From Pseudomonas ekonensis (lineage in GTDB: Bacteria; Pseudomonadota; Gammaproteobacteria; Pseudomonadales; Pseudomonadaceae), in the NCBI RefSeq assembly GCF_019145435.1, contig NZ_JAHSTS010000002.1:2142001-2206000 (forward strand): a DNA stretch of 64,000 bases. Direction: 5' to 3'. A program made the position numbers and the translations under genes. This document shows positions 39,147-48,265 of the stretch, piece by piece. The notes beneath the pieces were generated by a model that ran no database searches, was not told the DNA's origin, and worked only from the letters and a program-made list of their open reading frames with translations. The first letter of the stretch is position 1. Every line of letters begins with the position of its first letter.

Positions 39147-40439
39147 ATGCTTCGCCTCCTGATCGCCCTCGCTCTGACCTGCCTGCTCCAACCGGCCTTC
39201 GCTGACGAGCGCGCGCAAACCCAACAGCAGTTGGACGCCACGCGTCAGGACATCGCCGAGCTGAAGAAAATGCTGGGCAAGCTCCAGGAAGAGAAGTCCG
39301 GCGTGCAGAAAGAGCTCAAGGGCACCGAGACCGAGATGGGCAAGCTCGAGAAAGAGGTCGACGCCCTGCAGAAAGAGCTGAAGAAAAGCGAATCCGAGCT
39401 GCAACGGCTCGATGCGGAGAAAAAAAAACTCCAGAGCGCGCGCACTGAACAACAGCGACTGATCGCCATCCAGGCCCGGGCGGCCTACCAGAACGGGCGT
39501 CAGGAATACCTCAAGCTGCTGCTCAACCAGCAGAACCCCGAGAAGTTCGCCCGCACCCTCACCTATTACGACTACCTGAGCCAGGCCCGCCTGGAGCAGC
39601 TGAAGAATTTCAACGAAACCCTGCGCCAGCTGGCCAACGTCGAAAAGGACATCGGCCTGCAGCAAGCGCAGTTGCTGGTGCAGAAGAGCGACCTGGACAC
39701 CCGTCGCGACGAGCTCGACAAGGTGCGCAAGGAGCGCCAGCAGGTGCTGGCCAAGCTCAACGACGACGTGAAGGCCCGGGACCAGAAGCTCGCGGCCCGC
39801 GAGCAGGATCAGGCAGACCTGTCTAAAGTCCTTAAAACCATTGAGGAAACCCTGGCCCGCCAGGCCCGTGAGGCAGAAGAAGCGCGGCAGAAAGCGCTGA
39901 TCGCCCAGCAGGAAGCCGAAAAAAAGCGGTTGCGTGAGGCCCAGGCGGCGGCGGACGACAGCGATGCCCCGCGCAAGCCGGCCCGGCCGACGCCCGGCGC
40001 GCTGGTCTCCAGCGGCGGCGAAACCTTCGGCGGCCCGTTTGCCGCCACCCGGGGAAAACTTCCGTGGCCGGTCGATGGTCGACTGTTGGCGCGCTTCGGC
40101 GAAACCCGCGGCGACGACGCCCGCACCAAGTGGGACGGCGTGATGATCAGCGCCTCCGCCGGCAGCCAGGTGCATGCCGTGCACGGCGGGCGCGTGGTGT
40201 TCGCCGACTGGCTGCGGGGTGCGGGGCTGCTGGTGATCCTCGATCACGGCAACGGTTTTCTGAGCCTTTACGGCCACAACCAGACGCTGCTCAAGTCGGC
40301 CGGTGATGTGGTCAAGGCCGGCGAGTCCATCTCCACTGTGGGCAACAGTGGCGGCCAGGACACGCCGGCGCTGTATTTCGCAATTCGTCAGCAGGGTCAC
40401 CCGAGTGATCCGGCGCAATGGTGCCGCGCGCAAGGATAA
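39147..40439 (+). CDS. envC: EnvC-type murein hydrolase activator
   Basis: This is a 430-residue periplasmic protein: signal peptide (LLIALALTCLLQPAFA), long coiled coil (about 22-275, repeated KLxxELKKxxxEL pattern) and a C-terminal LytM/M23 domain (about 300-425, GVMISASAGSQVHAVHGGRVVFADW, LVILDHGNGFLSLYGHN). The first zinc-binding HxxxD is replaced (KWDG), so it is a degenerate peptidase that activates amidases (AmiB-like) during cell separation rather than cutting peptidoglycan itself. It is followed by ctpA. Confidence 0.93.
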   Translation: MLRLLIALALTCLLQPAFADERAQTQQQLDATRQDIAELKKMLGKLQEEKSGVQKELKGTETEMGKLEKEVDALQKELKKSESELQRLDAEKKKLQSARTEQQRLIAIQARAAYQNGRQEYLKLLLNQQNPEKFARTLTYYDYLSQARLEQLKNFNETLRQLANVEKDIGLQQAQLLVQKSDLDTRRDELDKVRKERQQVLAKLNDDVKARDQKLAAREQDQADLSKVLKTIEETLARQAREAEEARQKALIAQQEAEKKRLREAQAAADDSDAPRKPARPTPGALVSSGGETFGGPFAATRGKLPWPVDGRLLARFGETRGDDARTKWDGVMISASAGSQVHAVHGGRVVFADWLRGAGLLVILDHGNGFLSLYGHNQTLLKSAGDVVKAGESISTVGNSGGQDTPALYFAIRQQGHPSDPAQWCRAQG

Positions 40440-40470
40440 GCGCGCCGCCTAATTCAGGAGTCCGTTCGAC

Positions 40471-41790
40471 ATGCTGCATCTGTCCCGCCTTACCTCGCTG
40501 GCCCTGACGATCGCCCTGGTGATCGGCGCGCCCCTGGCGTTCGCCGCCCAGCCGGCCCCGGCCGTCGCTCCGGCAGGCACCGCCGCCACCGCCAAGGCAC
40601 CGCTGCCGCTGGAGGAGCTGCGCACCTTCGCCGAGGTCATGGACCGGATCAAGGCCGCCTATGTCGAGCCGGTGGACGACAAGACCCTGCTGGAGAACGC
40701 GATCAAGGGCATGCTCAGCAACCTGGATCCGCACTCCGCCTACCTGGGCCCTGAAGACTTCGCCGAACTGCAGGAAAGCACCAGCGGCGAATTCGGCGGC
40801 CTGGGCATCGAGGTCGGCGCCGAAGACGGCTTCATCAAGGTCGTGTCGCCGATCGACGACACCCCGGCGTCCAAGGCCGGCATCCAGGCCGGCGACTTCA
40901 TCGTCAAGATCAACGGCCAGCCGACCCGCGGCCAGAGCATGACCGAAGCCGTGGACAAGATGCGCGGCAAGATCGGCCAGAAGATCACCCTGACCCTGGT
41001 GCGCGACGGCGGCACGCCGTTCGACGTGACCCTGGCCCGCGCGGTCATCCAGGTCAAGAGCGTCAAGGCGCAGCTGCTCGAATCCGGCTACGGCCTGATC
41101 CGCATCACCCAGTTCCAGGTCAAGACCGGCGAGGAAGTCTCCAAGGCCCTGGCCAAGCTGCGCAAGGACAACGGCAAGAAGCTCAACGGCATCGTCCTCG
41201 ACCTGCGCAACAACCCCGGCGGCGTGCTGCAGGCGGCGGTGGAGGTGGTCGACCACTTCATCACCAAGGGCCTGATCGTCTACACCAAGGGCCGGATCGC
41301 CAACTCCGAGCTGCGCTTCTCCGCCACCGGCAAGGACGAAAGCGAAGCGGTGCCGATGGTGGTGCTGATCAACGGCGGCAGCGCCTCGGCCTCGGAGATC
41401 GTCGCCGGCGCCCTGCAGGACCAGAAGCGCGCCGTGGTCATGGGCACCACCAGTTTCGGCAAGGGCTCGGTGCAGACCGTGCTGCCGCTGAACAACGACC
41501 GGGCGCTGAAGATCACCACCGCGCTGTACTTCACCCCCAACGGCCGCTCGATCCAGGCCCAGGGCATCGTGCCGGACATCGAAGTGCGCAAGGCCAAGAT
41601 CACCAACGAGGCCGACGGCGACTACTTCAAGGAAGCCGACCTGCAAGGCCACCTGGGCAACGGCAACGGCGGCGCCGACCGTCCGAGCGGTTCCGGCGGC
41701 AAGGCCAAGGCAATGCCGCAGGATGACGATTACCAGTTGGCCCAGGCCCTGAGCCTGCTCAAAGGGCTGAGCATCACTTCCGGCCGTTGA
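40471..41790 (+). CDS. ctpA: Carboxy-terminal processing protease CtpA
   Basis: This is a 439-residue periplasmic S41 serine peptidase. A signal peptide (LALTIALVIGAPLAFA) and low-complexity linker precede an N-terminal helix pair, a PDZ domain (about 105-190), and the protease core with the catalytic Ser in GGSASASEI (about 303-310) and Lys331 in SFGKGSVQT. In P. aeruginosa CtpA degrades cell-wall cross-link hydrolases with an outer-membrane partner. It lies 31 bases after envC and six bases before the deacetylase gene. Confidence 0.95.
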   Translation: MLHLSRLTSLALTIALVIGAPLAFAAQPAPAVAPAGTAATAKAPLPLEELRTFAEVMDRIKAAYVEPVDDKTLLENAIKGMLSNLDPHSAYLGPEDFAELQESTSGEFGGLGIEVGAEDGFIKVVSPIDDTPASKAGIQAGDFIVKINGQPTRGQSMTEAVDKMRGKIGQKITLTLVRDGGTPFDVTLARAVIQVKSVKAQLLESGYGLIRITQFQVKTGEEVSKALAKLRKDNGKKLNGIVLDLRNNPGGVLQAAVEVVDHFITKGLIVYTKGRIANSELRFSATGKDESEAVPMVVLINGGSASASEIVAGALQDQKRAVVMGTTSFGKGSVQTVLPLNNDRALKITTALYFTPNGRSIQAQGIVPDIEVRKAKITNEADGDYFKEADLQGHLGNGNGGADRPSGSGGKAKAMPQDDDYQLAQALSLLKGLSITSGR

Positions 41791-41792
41791 GG

Positions 41793-42569
41793 ATGGGTCT
41801 GCGCTTCATCCTCGTCCTGCTGTGCTGCCTGGCGGGCGCCGCCCACGCGGAGCCTGCCGGGCCGGTGCCCCACAAGGCCTACCTGAGCCTGATCATCGAC
41901 GACCTGGGGCAGAGCCTGCCCCGGGACCGCCGCGTCCTCGCCCTGCCGGGCCCCGTGACCGCCGCGATCATGCCGGACACCCCGCACGCCACCGAGTTCG
42001 CCCGCGAAGCCCATCGCGCCGGCAAGACCGTGATCCTGCACATGCCCATGGATCCGGCCACCGGCCCGTTCGCCTGGCACCCCGAACTGCCGGTCGAAGA
42101 ATTGGCCCGGCGCCTCGACGCCGCCTTCCGGCAGGTGCCCTACACCGCCGGCATCAATAACCACATGGGCAGCCGCATGACCGCGCAACCGGCGGCCATG
42201 GCGTGGCTGATGGAGGAGCTGCAGCGCCGCCACAAGTTCTTCGTCGACAGTCGCACCAGCGCACAGACCGTCGCGGCGCAACAGGCGCAGAAGATCGGCC
42301 TGGCCAGTGTGTCGCGCGATGTGTTTCTCGATGACGAACGCACCGAGGCCGCCATCTTCACCCAGTTGCAGACGGCTATCAGCCTGGCGCGCAAGCAGGG
42401 CTCGGCGGTGATGATCGGCCATCCGTATCCGCAGACCCTGGTCGTGCTGGAGCGCGAACTGCCCAAGCTCAAGGCCCAGGGCATCGAGTGGATCGACATC
42501 CGCCAGATGATCAGCGTACGCGGCAACCGCGCCACGGCGGCCCACGGCAAGGACGGCGTCTACCGCTGA
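41793..42569 (+). CDS. Divergent polysaccharide deacetylase family protein (YibQ-like)
   Basis: This is a 258-residue secreted protein with a signal peptide (RFILVLLCCLAGAAHA) and a NodB-like fold of the divergent polysaccharide deacetylase group. Metal-type residues appear in SLIIDDLGQ, HMPMDP and INNHMGSRM, and the C-terminal VMIGHPYPQTL block is typical. The ATG at 41793 lies only two bases after the ctpA stop; a TTG at 41787 overlapping that stop is another possible start, and neither has a strong ribosome-binding site, so coupling to ctpA is likely. Substrate unknown, probably envelope polysaccharide. Confidence 0.88.
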   Translation: MGLRFILVLLCCLAGAAHAEPAGPVPHKAYLSLIIDDLGQSLPRDRRVLALPGPVTAAIMPDTPHATEFAREAHRAGKTVILHMPMDPATGPFAWHPELPVEELARRLDAAFRQVPYTAGINNHMGSRMTAQPAAMAWLMEELQRRHKFFVDSRTSAQTVAAQQAQKIGLASVSRDVFLDDERTEAAIFTQLQTAISLARKQGSAVMIGHPYPQTLVVLERELPKLKAQGIEWIDIRQMISVRGNRATAAHGKDGVYR

Positions 42570-42683
42570 GCCGTCTTGCCCGCGCCATACCCGGCTACCG
42601 CCAGACGTCCCCCGCGATTCCCGATAGTGAAGCCTGCAACAGGCCGCGACCCCTTCGGTCGCCTTCCACCATCAGGAGCTTCC

Positions 42684-44063
42684 ATGAACACACACGAAGA
42701 CACCGCATCGCCGATCCGGCAAATGCGACCCTTGCGCTTCGACAACCTGCTGATCAACTTCACGACCGAGTTCTACCGGGTCTGGGACACCCAGGGCTCA
42801 CGGGCGAAACCGGCCGCCATCTGGCGCCCCACACCGGTTCCGGACCTGCTGCCCGGCTACTTTCCGCTGGGCGACGTGATCGTCGCCGACCTCGACAACA
42901 TCAACGGCGCTCACGTGGTGGCGGTGGTCTGCGAAGCGGAGGCCGGCGGCACGGATCCGGCCCAAGGCAAGGCGCTCAGCCAACCCGTGGACTATGAGCT
43001 GATCTGGAGCGACTCCGGCACGAAATCAAAGAAGGACGGCTCGCTGTGGCGCCCGGTTCCTCCGCAAGGCTATGTCGCGCTGGGCTCGGTATGTTCCAAC
43101 GACCACGAAAAGCCTTCCCTCAACGCCATTCGCTGCGTCCGGACCGACCTGGTCGTCGTTTCAAGTGCCGATGAGCTGATCTGGAACGACAAGGGCAGCG
43201 GCGCCAAACTGAGCTTCAGCGCCTGGAGCATCACGCCGCCCCACGCCCCGGCCGGGGAGATTCATCTGGCGCCCGGCACCTTTGCCGGCAACGACAGCTA
43301 TTCCAGGCCGGAACTGGGCAGACCGACCTATTCACTGCGCGTGCCGATTGCGCTGCAGGTCAGCCCCCAGCCGACGGCGCCCGAACTGACCGGGGAGCTT
43401 CCGGCAAGGCAGGTCGAGCCGGCCAAGCTCACCCACACGGCCAGGCTGCCCTGGTTCACGGTCAAGGATCCGTTGCTGTCGCCCCTCGAACAGCTGCGCC
43501 ATTCGCCTTGCTACCGGCTGGAAAGGACAGACCAGTACAGGCTCATCGGCCATGGCCGGAATCCGGACAGCCAACGCAGGACATTCAGATGGACAGCGCC
43601 CCGCGCGCAAAGGGCCGCGCACCTGAAGACGCTCGCGGGCCTCACGACGGTCGAGTTCGGCCAGCAATGGCCGACGGGGGCGCCGACACCTTTGCGGTTC
43701 TCGGCGAGGCTGGACGAAGACTTCGCCCAGTGCGGCATGCAAGCGAACGAATGGTTCAATGAGCGCCCCCTCGAGGTGGTCACGCTCGCCGCCGGGAAAA
43801 GATCCGTCGCGGCCTACCTGGTGCAGAGCAACTACACGCTGTTGCGCGAAGACGGCAAGCCAGTGGCCGACACCGTCAGCTACACCGACGGCAACCGTTT
43901 GCACCTCTGCGAACACTCACCCGAAGAGACGGCCTTCACCTGCCCGTCGACCCCGGCAACGGCCGGGCAGCCGCTCATCGAAACGCCCCCGGCGGCAGAA
44001 GAACCGCGCATTGAGCCGGCCCCGACGCCAGACGTGCCGGACGCTACAGATACCGCCCCATGA
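42684..44063 (+). CDS. Vps62-related protein
   Basis: This 459-residue protein resembles the Vps62/DUF946 family, best known from fungi and plants. Repeated family-like motifs are DLLPGYFPLGDVIVAD, DYELIWSDSGTKSKKDGSLWRPVPPQGYVALGSV and DLVVVSSADELIWNDKGSGAKLSFSAW. The second half (from about 260) is less conserved and ends in a Pro/Glu-rich tail. No signal peptide or TM is seen. CAGGAG precedes the ATG. The 3' end overlaps the convergent gene by 20 bases. Its codon use resembles the neighbours. Function unknown; possible lateral origin is inference. Confidence 0.8.
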   Translation: MNTHEDTASPIRQMRPLRFDNLLINFTTEFYRVWDTQGSRAKPAAIWRPTPVPDLLPGYFPLGDVIVADLDNINGAHVVAVVCEAEAGGTDPAQGKALSQPVDYELIWSDSGTKSKKDGSLWRPVPPQGYVALGSVCSNDHEKPSLNAIRCVRTDLVVVSSADELIWNDKGSGAKLSFSAWSITPPHAPAGEIHLAPGTFAGNDSYSRPELGRPTYSLRVPIALQVSPQPTAPELTGELPARQVEPAKLTHTARLPWFTVKDPLLSPLEQLRHSPCYRLERTDQYRLIGHGRNPDSQRRTFRWTAPRAQRAAHLKTLAGLTTVEFGQQWPTGAPTPLRFSARLDEDFAQCGMQANEWFNERPLEVVTLAAGKRSVAAYLVQSNYTLLREDGKPVADTVSYTDGNRLHLCEHSPEETAFTCPSTPATAGQPLIETPPAAEEPRIEPAPTPDVPDATDTAP

Positions 44064-44799
44064 TCTCGTCGACCACCCCGTCCTTGCGCATCTGATCCAG
44101 GGCGGCCTGGAGCCGGGCGACCGTTTCGTCCGGCACTTCCTTGTTCAGCGCCAGGTACAGTTGGGCGCTGTTGAAGCGCAGCACGGTCTTGAGGCCGGTC
44201 ACGCCGTCCTGGCGAGCCAGGTAGCGCCCGGCGGGGTCGCCGGTGGCCCACAGGTCGATCTGGCCGCTCACCAGCTTCTTCGCGTTGTCCTGATCGCGCA
44301 GCACCACGGCCGGCTTCAAGCCTTGCTTGGTCAGCGTCTGCGCGATCGCATCGCCCTTGTAGGCGCCGATCTTGTACTTGCGCGCGTCGTTCAGGGTTTC
44401 GAGGGTGATCTTGCTGTCGGCCCGGGCCAGCATGATCCAGTCGTCCGGGCCGATGGGACCGACCCACTTGAACAGTTTTTCGCGGTCAGGCAGCCGCGCC
44501 ATCACGAACGCGCCGTAACCGGGATTCTCCAGCGCCAGCTTGTAGACCCGCTCCCAGGGGAAGCGCAGGGTCAGGCTGTAGGTGAGGCCGGCCCGCTTGA
44601 ACATCTCGCGCACGATGTCCGTGGCGATGCCGTCGATGTTCTCGTCCTGGGCGAAGTTCTTGCCGTTCTTCGCCATGTTGTACGGCGGGAAGTTTTCGGT
44701 GAGGAGCACCAGGCCGGTGTCGGGACTGTCCTCGGCTCGGGCCGTGTTGAACAGCAACACCGAAGCGCTGGCGAGGACGAGAAGCAGGCGTTTGATCAT
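44044..44799 (-). CDS. Family 3 extracellular solute-binding protein
   Basis: This is a 251-residue periplasmic protein of the amino-acid-type SBP family: signal peptide (LLLVLASASVLLFNTARA), TENFPPYNM near the mature start, GIATDIVREMFKRAG, and the closing AALDQMRKDGVVDEIMGRYL. It has no permease or ATPase partner beside it, so it may be an orphan binding protein or a sensor input. It lies 73 bases after hisF and may be read from the his transcript. Ligand unknown. Confidence 0.88.
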   Translation of the reverse strand: MIKRLLLVLASASVLLFNTARAEDSPDTGLVLLTENFPPYNMAKNGKNFAQDENIDGIATDIVREMFKRAGLTYSLTLRFPWERVYKLALENPGYGAFVMARLPDREKLFKWVGPIGPDDWIMLARADSKITLETLNDARKYKIGAYKGDAIAQTLTKQGLKPAVVLRDQDNAKKLVSGQIDLWATGDPAGRYLARQDGVTGLKTVLRFNSAQLYLALNKEVPDETVARLQAALDQMRKDGVVDEIMGRYL

Positions 44800-44872
44800 G
44801 TCGGGCTACCGGAATCCATGGCGTGTTCAAGAGTGCCCTGAGCACGCCATGCTGTCCACTGGCCTGTACGGC

Positions 44873-45643
<771 letters not shown>

Positions 45644-45652
45644 GGTCAGTCC

Positions 45653-46390
45653 TCAGCCGGTGTACGAATCGCAGAAGGCCTGGGCCTCTGCGACGTCGAG
45701 GGTGCCTTCGTAGATCGCCCGGCCGGTGATGGCGCCGATGATGCCCGGCGCTTTCGCGTCGAGCAGCGACTTGATGTCACCCAGATTGTGGATGCCGCCG
45801 GAGGCGATCACCGGAATCTTCGTGGCCGCCGCCAGGGCAGCGGTGAACGGCACGTTGCAGCCCTGCATCATGCCGTCTTTGGCGATGTCGGTGTAGACGA
45901 TGGCGGACACGCCGTCGGCTTCGAAACGCTTGGCCAGGTCGATGACCTGCACGCTGCTGACTTCGGCCCAGCCGTCGGTGGCGACGAAACCGTCCTTGGC
46001 GTCGAGGCCGACGATCACTTTGCCCGGGAACGCGCGGCAGGCCTCGGCGACGAACTCAGGCTCCTTCACGGCCTTGGTGCCGATGATCACGTAGCTCACG
46101 CCCGCCTTGACGTAGTGCTCGATGGTTTCCAGCGAGCGGATGCCGCCGCCGATCTGGATCGGCAGGTTCGGGTAGCGCTTGGCGATGGCGGTGACCACTT
46201 CGCCGTTGACCGGCTGGCCTTCGAAGGCGCCGTTCAGGTCGACCAGATGCAGACGGCGGCAGCCGCCCTCCACCCACTTGGCAGCCATGCTCACCGGGTC
46301 ATCGGAGAACACCGTGGAATCTTCCATGCGGCCCTGGCGCAGACGTACGCAGGCACCGTCCTTAAGATCGATAGCGGGAATAATCAGCAT
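45653..46390 (-). CDS. hisA: HisA, ProFAR isomerase
   Basis: This 245-residue (beta-alpha)8 isomerase converts ProFAR to PRFAR in histidine synthesis. It starts [15 protein letters not shown] with the catalytic Asp, and carries [28 protein letters not shown] and [10 protein letters not shown]. The ATG at 46390 has AAAGGA upstream; an open frame extending upstream covers the repeat and is not supported. Confidence 0.97.
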   Translation of the reverse strand: MLIIPAIDLKDGACVRLRQGRMEDSTVFSDDPVSMAAKWVEGGCRRLHLVDLNGAFEGQPVNGEVVTAIAKRYPNLPIQIGGGIRSLETIEHYVKAGVSYVIIGTKAVKEPEFVAEACRAFPGKVIVGLDAKDGFVATDGWAEVSSVQVIDLAKRFEADGVSAIVYTDIAKDGMMQGCNVPFTAALAAATKIPVIASGGIHNLGDIKSLLDAKAPGIIGAITGRAIYEGTLDVAEAQAFCDSYTG

Positions 46391-46410
46391 GCTTTTTCCT
46401 TTGTCAGAAG

Positions 46411-46482
46411 AGCTGCAAGCTGCAAGCGTCAAGCTGCAAGCGAGCGGTGCACAAGTTCTTGCAGCTTGCGGCTTGCAGCTGC
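46411..46482. repeat. GCTGCAAGC-type inverted repeat cluster
   Basis: Direct copies of AGCTGCAAGC / GTCAAGCTGCAAG (46411-46441) face inverted copies (CTTGCAGCTTGCGGCTTGCAGC, given in part) at 46459-46480. This is a different repeat family from the REPs. It lies between the DUF2164 gene and hisA within the his transcript. Confidence 0.8.
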
Positions 46483-46484
46483 CC

Positions 46485-46742
46485 TCAGTTCTTTTCTAAC
46501 GCCCACAGGTCGCTTTCGATGCTTTCAAACCGCTCCTTGAGGTGGGTCTGCACATCGAAGATCGCCCTGTTGTAATAGTGCGGTGCGATTTCGCGGGTAA
46601 ACAGGTCAAGAATCTCCGCCGCCTCGAACGAACCCAGGTCCAGTTCGAAACGGTCCTCCATGAACCGCTGGATCTTGCGGCTGGCCTCACTCTCCTGTTC
46701 GGGCGTGAGGGTCAGGATCGGCGGCTTCTTCTTGACGGCCAT
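46485..46742 (-). CDS. DUF2164 family protein
   Basis: This 85-residue protein matches the DUF2164 family: [40 protein letters not shown] is its usual pattern, followed by [17 protein letters not shown]. The N-terminus is basic (AVKKKPP). It has no known function. It is wedged between hisH and hisA, starting right after the hisH stop codon (TAAATG), so it must be co-expressed with histidine biosynthesis genes. Confidence 0.9.
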   Translation of the reverse strand: MAVKKKPPILTLTPEQESEASRKIQRFMEDRFELDLGSFEAAEILDLFTREIAPHYYNRAIFDVQTHLKERFESIESDLWALEKN

Positions 46743-47381
46743 TTACCAGCGACCGTCCCACGCCGCGAAGTTCTGCAGCAATTGCAGGCCATGGGTGTGG
46801 CTCTTCTCCGGGTGGAACTGCACGGCGAAGCGCGAGCCTTCGGCCAGCGCGGCGGCGAAATCGACGCCGTAATGGCCGCTGCCCACCACCTGCCGCGCGT
46901 TGCCGGCGGCGATGTAGTAGCTGTGCACGAAGTAGAACCGCGCCAGGTCCGGAATGTTGTGCCACAGCGGGTGATCCACCGACTGCTTCACTTCGTTCCA
47001 GCCCATGTGCGGCACCTTCAGGTGCTCGCCGTCTTCATGCAGGTCCTTGCCGAAGAACTTCACCGCACCCGGGAACAGGCCGATGCAGTCGACGCCGTCG
47101 TTCTCTTCGCTGGTGTCGAGCAAGGCTTGCATGCCGACGCAGATGCCGAGGAACGGACGGTCCTGGCTGACCTCGCGCACCAGCGCGTCGAACCCCAGGC
47201 GACGGATCTCCGCCATGCAGTCGCGGATCGCGCCGACGCCGGGAAACACCACCCGGTCGGCTTCGCGGATCACGTCCGCGTCGCTGGTGATCAGCACCTT
47301 GCCGGCGCCGACGTGCTCGAGGGCCTTGGCCACCGAGTGCAGGTTGCCCATGCCGTAATCGATAACCGCCACTGTCTGCAT
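46743..47381 (-). CDS. hisH: Imidazole glycerol phosphate synthase glutaminase subunit HisH
   Basis: This 212-residue class I amidotransferase supplies ammonia from glutamine to HisF. The catalytic triad is visible: Cys in [10 protein letters not shown], and His and Glu in VQFHPEKS. It begins [14 protein letters not shown]. Its ATG shares one base with the hisB stop codon (TAATG), indicating coupling. Confidence 0.97.
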   Translation of the reverse strand: MQTVAVIDYGMGNLHSVAKALEHVGAGKVLITSDADVIREADRVVFPGVGAIRDCMAEIRRLGFDALVREVSQDRPFLGICVGMQALLDTSEENDGVDCIGLFPGAVKFFGKDLHEDGEHLKVPHMGWNEVKQSVDHPLWHNIPDLARFYFVHSYYIAAGNARQVVGSGHYGVDFAAALAEGSRFAVQFHPEKSHTHGLQLLQNFAAWDGRW

Positions 47382-47974
47382 TACAGCACGCCCTTGGTCG
47401 ATGGCATCTGCCCGGCCATGCGGTCGTCCAGTTCCACGGCCATGCGCAGCGCGCGGCCGAAGGCCTTGAACACGGTCTCGATCTGGTGGTGGGTGTTGTG
47501 CCCGCGCAGGTTGTCGATGTGCAGGGTGACGTTGGCGTGGTTGACGAAGCCCTGGAAGAATTCCTGGAACAGGTCGACGTCGAAGCCGCCGACGGTGGCC
47601 CGGGTGTACGGCACGTGCATCTGCAGGCCCGGACGGCCGGAGAAGTCGATCACCACGCGCGACAGCGCTTCGTCGAGCGGCACGTAGGCGTGGCCGTAGC
47701 GGCGGATGCCTTTCTTGTCGCCGATGGCCTGGGTGAACGCCTGGCCGAGGGTGATGCCGACGTCTTCGACGGTGTGGTGGTCGTCGATATGCAGGTCGCC
47801 CTTGCACTCGATGTCGAGGTCGATCAACCCGTGACGGGCGATCTGATCCAGCATGTGCTCAAGAAAAGGCACGCCGATATCGAATCGGGCCTTTCCGGTG
47901 CCATCAAGGTTGATCGAGGCTTTGATCTGGGTTTCCAGAGTGTCGCGCTCGACAGACGCCTTACGTTCGGCCAT
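47381..47974 (-). CDS. hisB: Imidazoleglycerol-phosphate dehydratase HisB
   Basis: This 197-residue manganese enzyme dehydrates imidazole glycerol phosphate. Metal-binding HDHHTVED-like motif ([14 protein letters not shown]) and the second [17 protein letters not shown] motif are present, as is [12 protein letters not shown]. The monofunctional length fits pseudomonads. The ATG at 47974 has GGAG upstream; a GTG immediately before it is also in frame. It heads the hisB-hisH-DUF2164-hisA-hisF unit. Confidence 0.96.
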   Translation of the reverse strand: MAERKASVERDTLETQIKASINLDGTGKARFDIGVPFLEHMLDQIARHGLIDLDIECKGDLHIDDHHTVEDVGITLGQAFTQAIGDKKGIRRYGHAYVPLDEALSRVVIDFSGRPGLQMHVPYTRATVGGFDVDLFQEFFQGFVNHANVTLHIDNLRGHNTHHQIETVFKAFGRALRMAVELDDRMAGQMPSTKGVL

Positions 47975-48129
47975 CACCAGCTCCGCAAAATCATTGGGCG
48001 AAAAAGGCAGCCATTATAGGGGCGCGGGGCCGAAACAGAAACACGAGACGTGATATGGCAGACAGACAGAAACCCGTGCCGTCGGGGATAGACATGTCCA
48101 TACAAGCCATTTCGGACTGCCCAAAACAA

Positions 48130-48221
48130 CTGTGGGAGCGAGCTTGCTCGCGATGAGGGCCGCACATTCAACATCACTGTCGACTGCCAGACCGCTATCG
48201 CGAGCAAGCTCGCTCCCACAG
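48130..48221. repeat. REPIN-like REP doublet
   Basis: Arms at 48130-48154 and 48197-48221 are perfect inverse copies of CTGTGGGAGCGAGCTTGCTCGCGAT (core shown in part), with 42 bases between. It lies between the hisB upstream region and the MFS gene. Confidence 0.9.
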
Positions 48222-48265
48222 GATTTGGCGCTGACCTGAAGATTTTCAGGCAAGCGCTTGGCTGC

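Noticed and set aside
39000..40440. An active M23 endopeptidase for the EnvC-type protein.
   Set aside because: The first zinc-ligand motif is lost (KWDG in place of HxxxD), which fits the known degenerate amidase activators.
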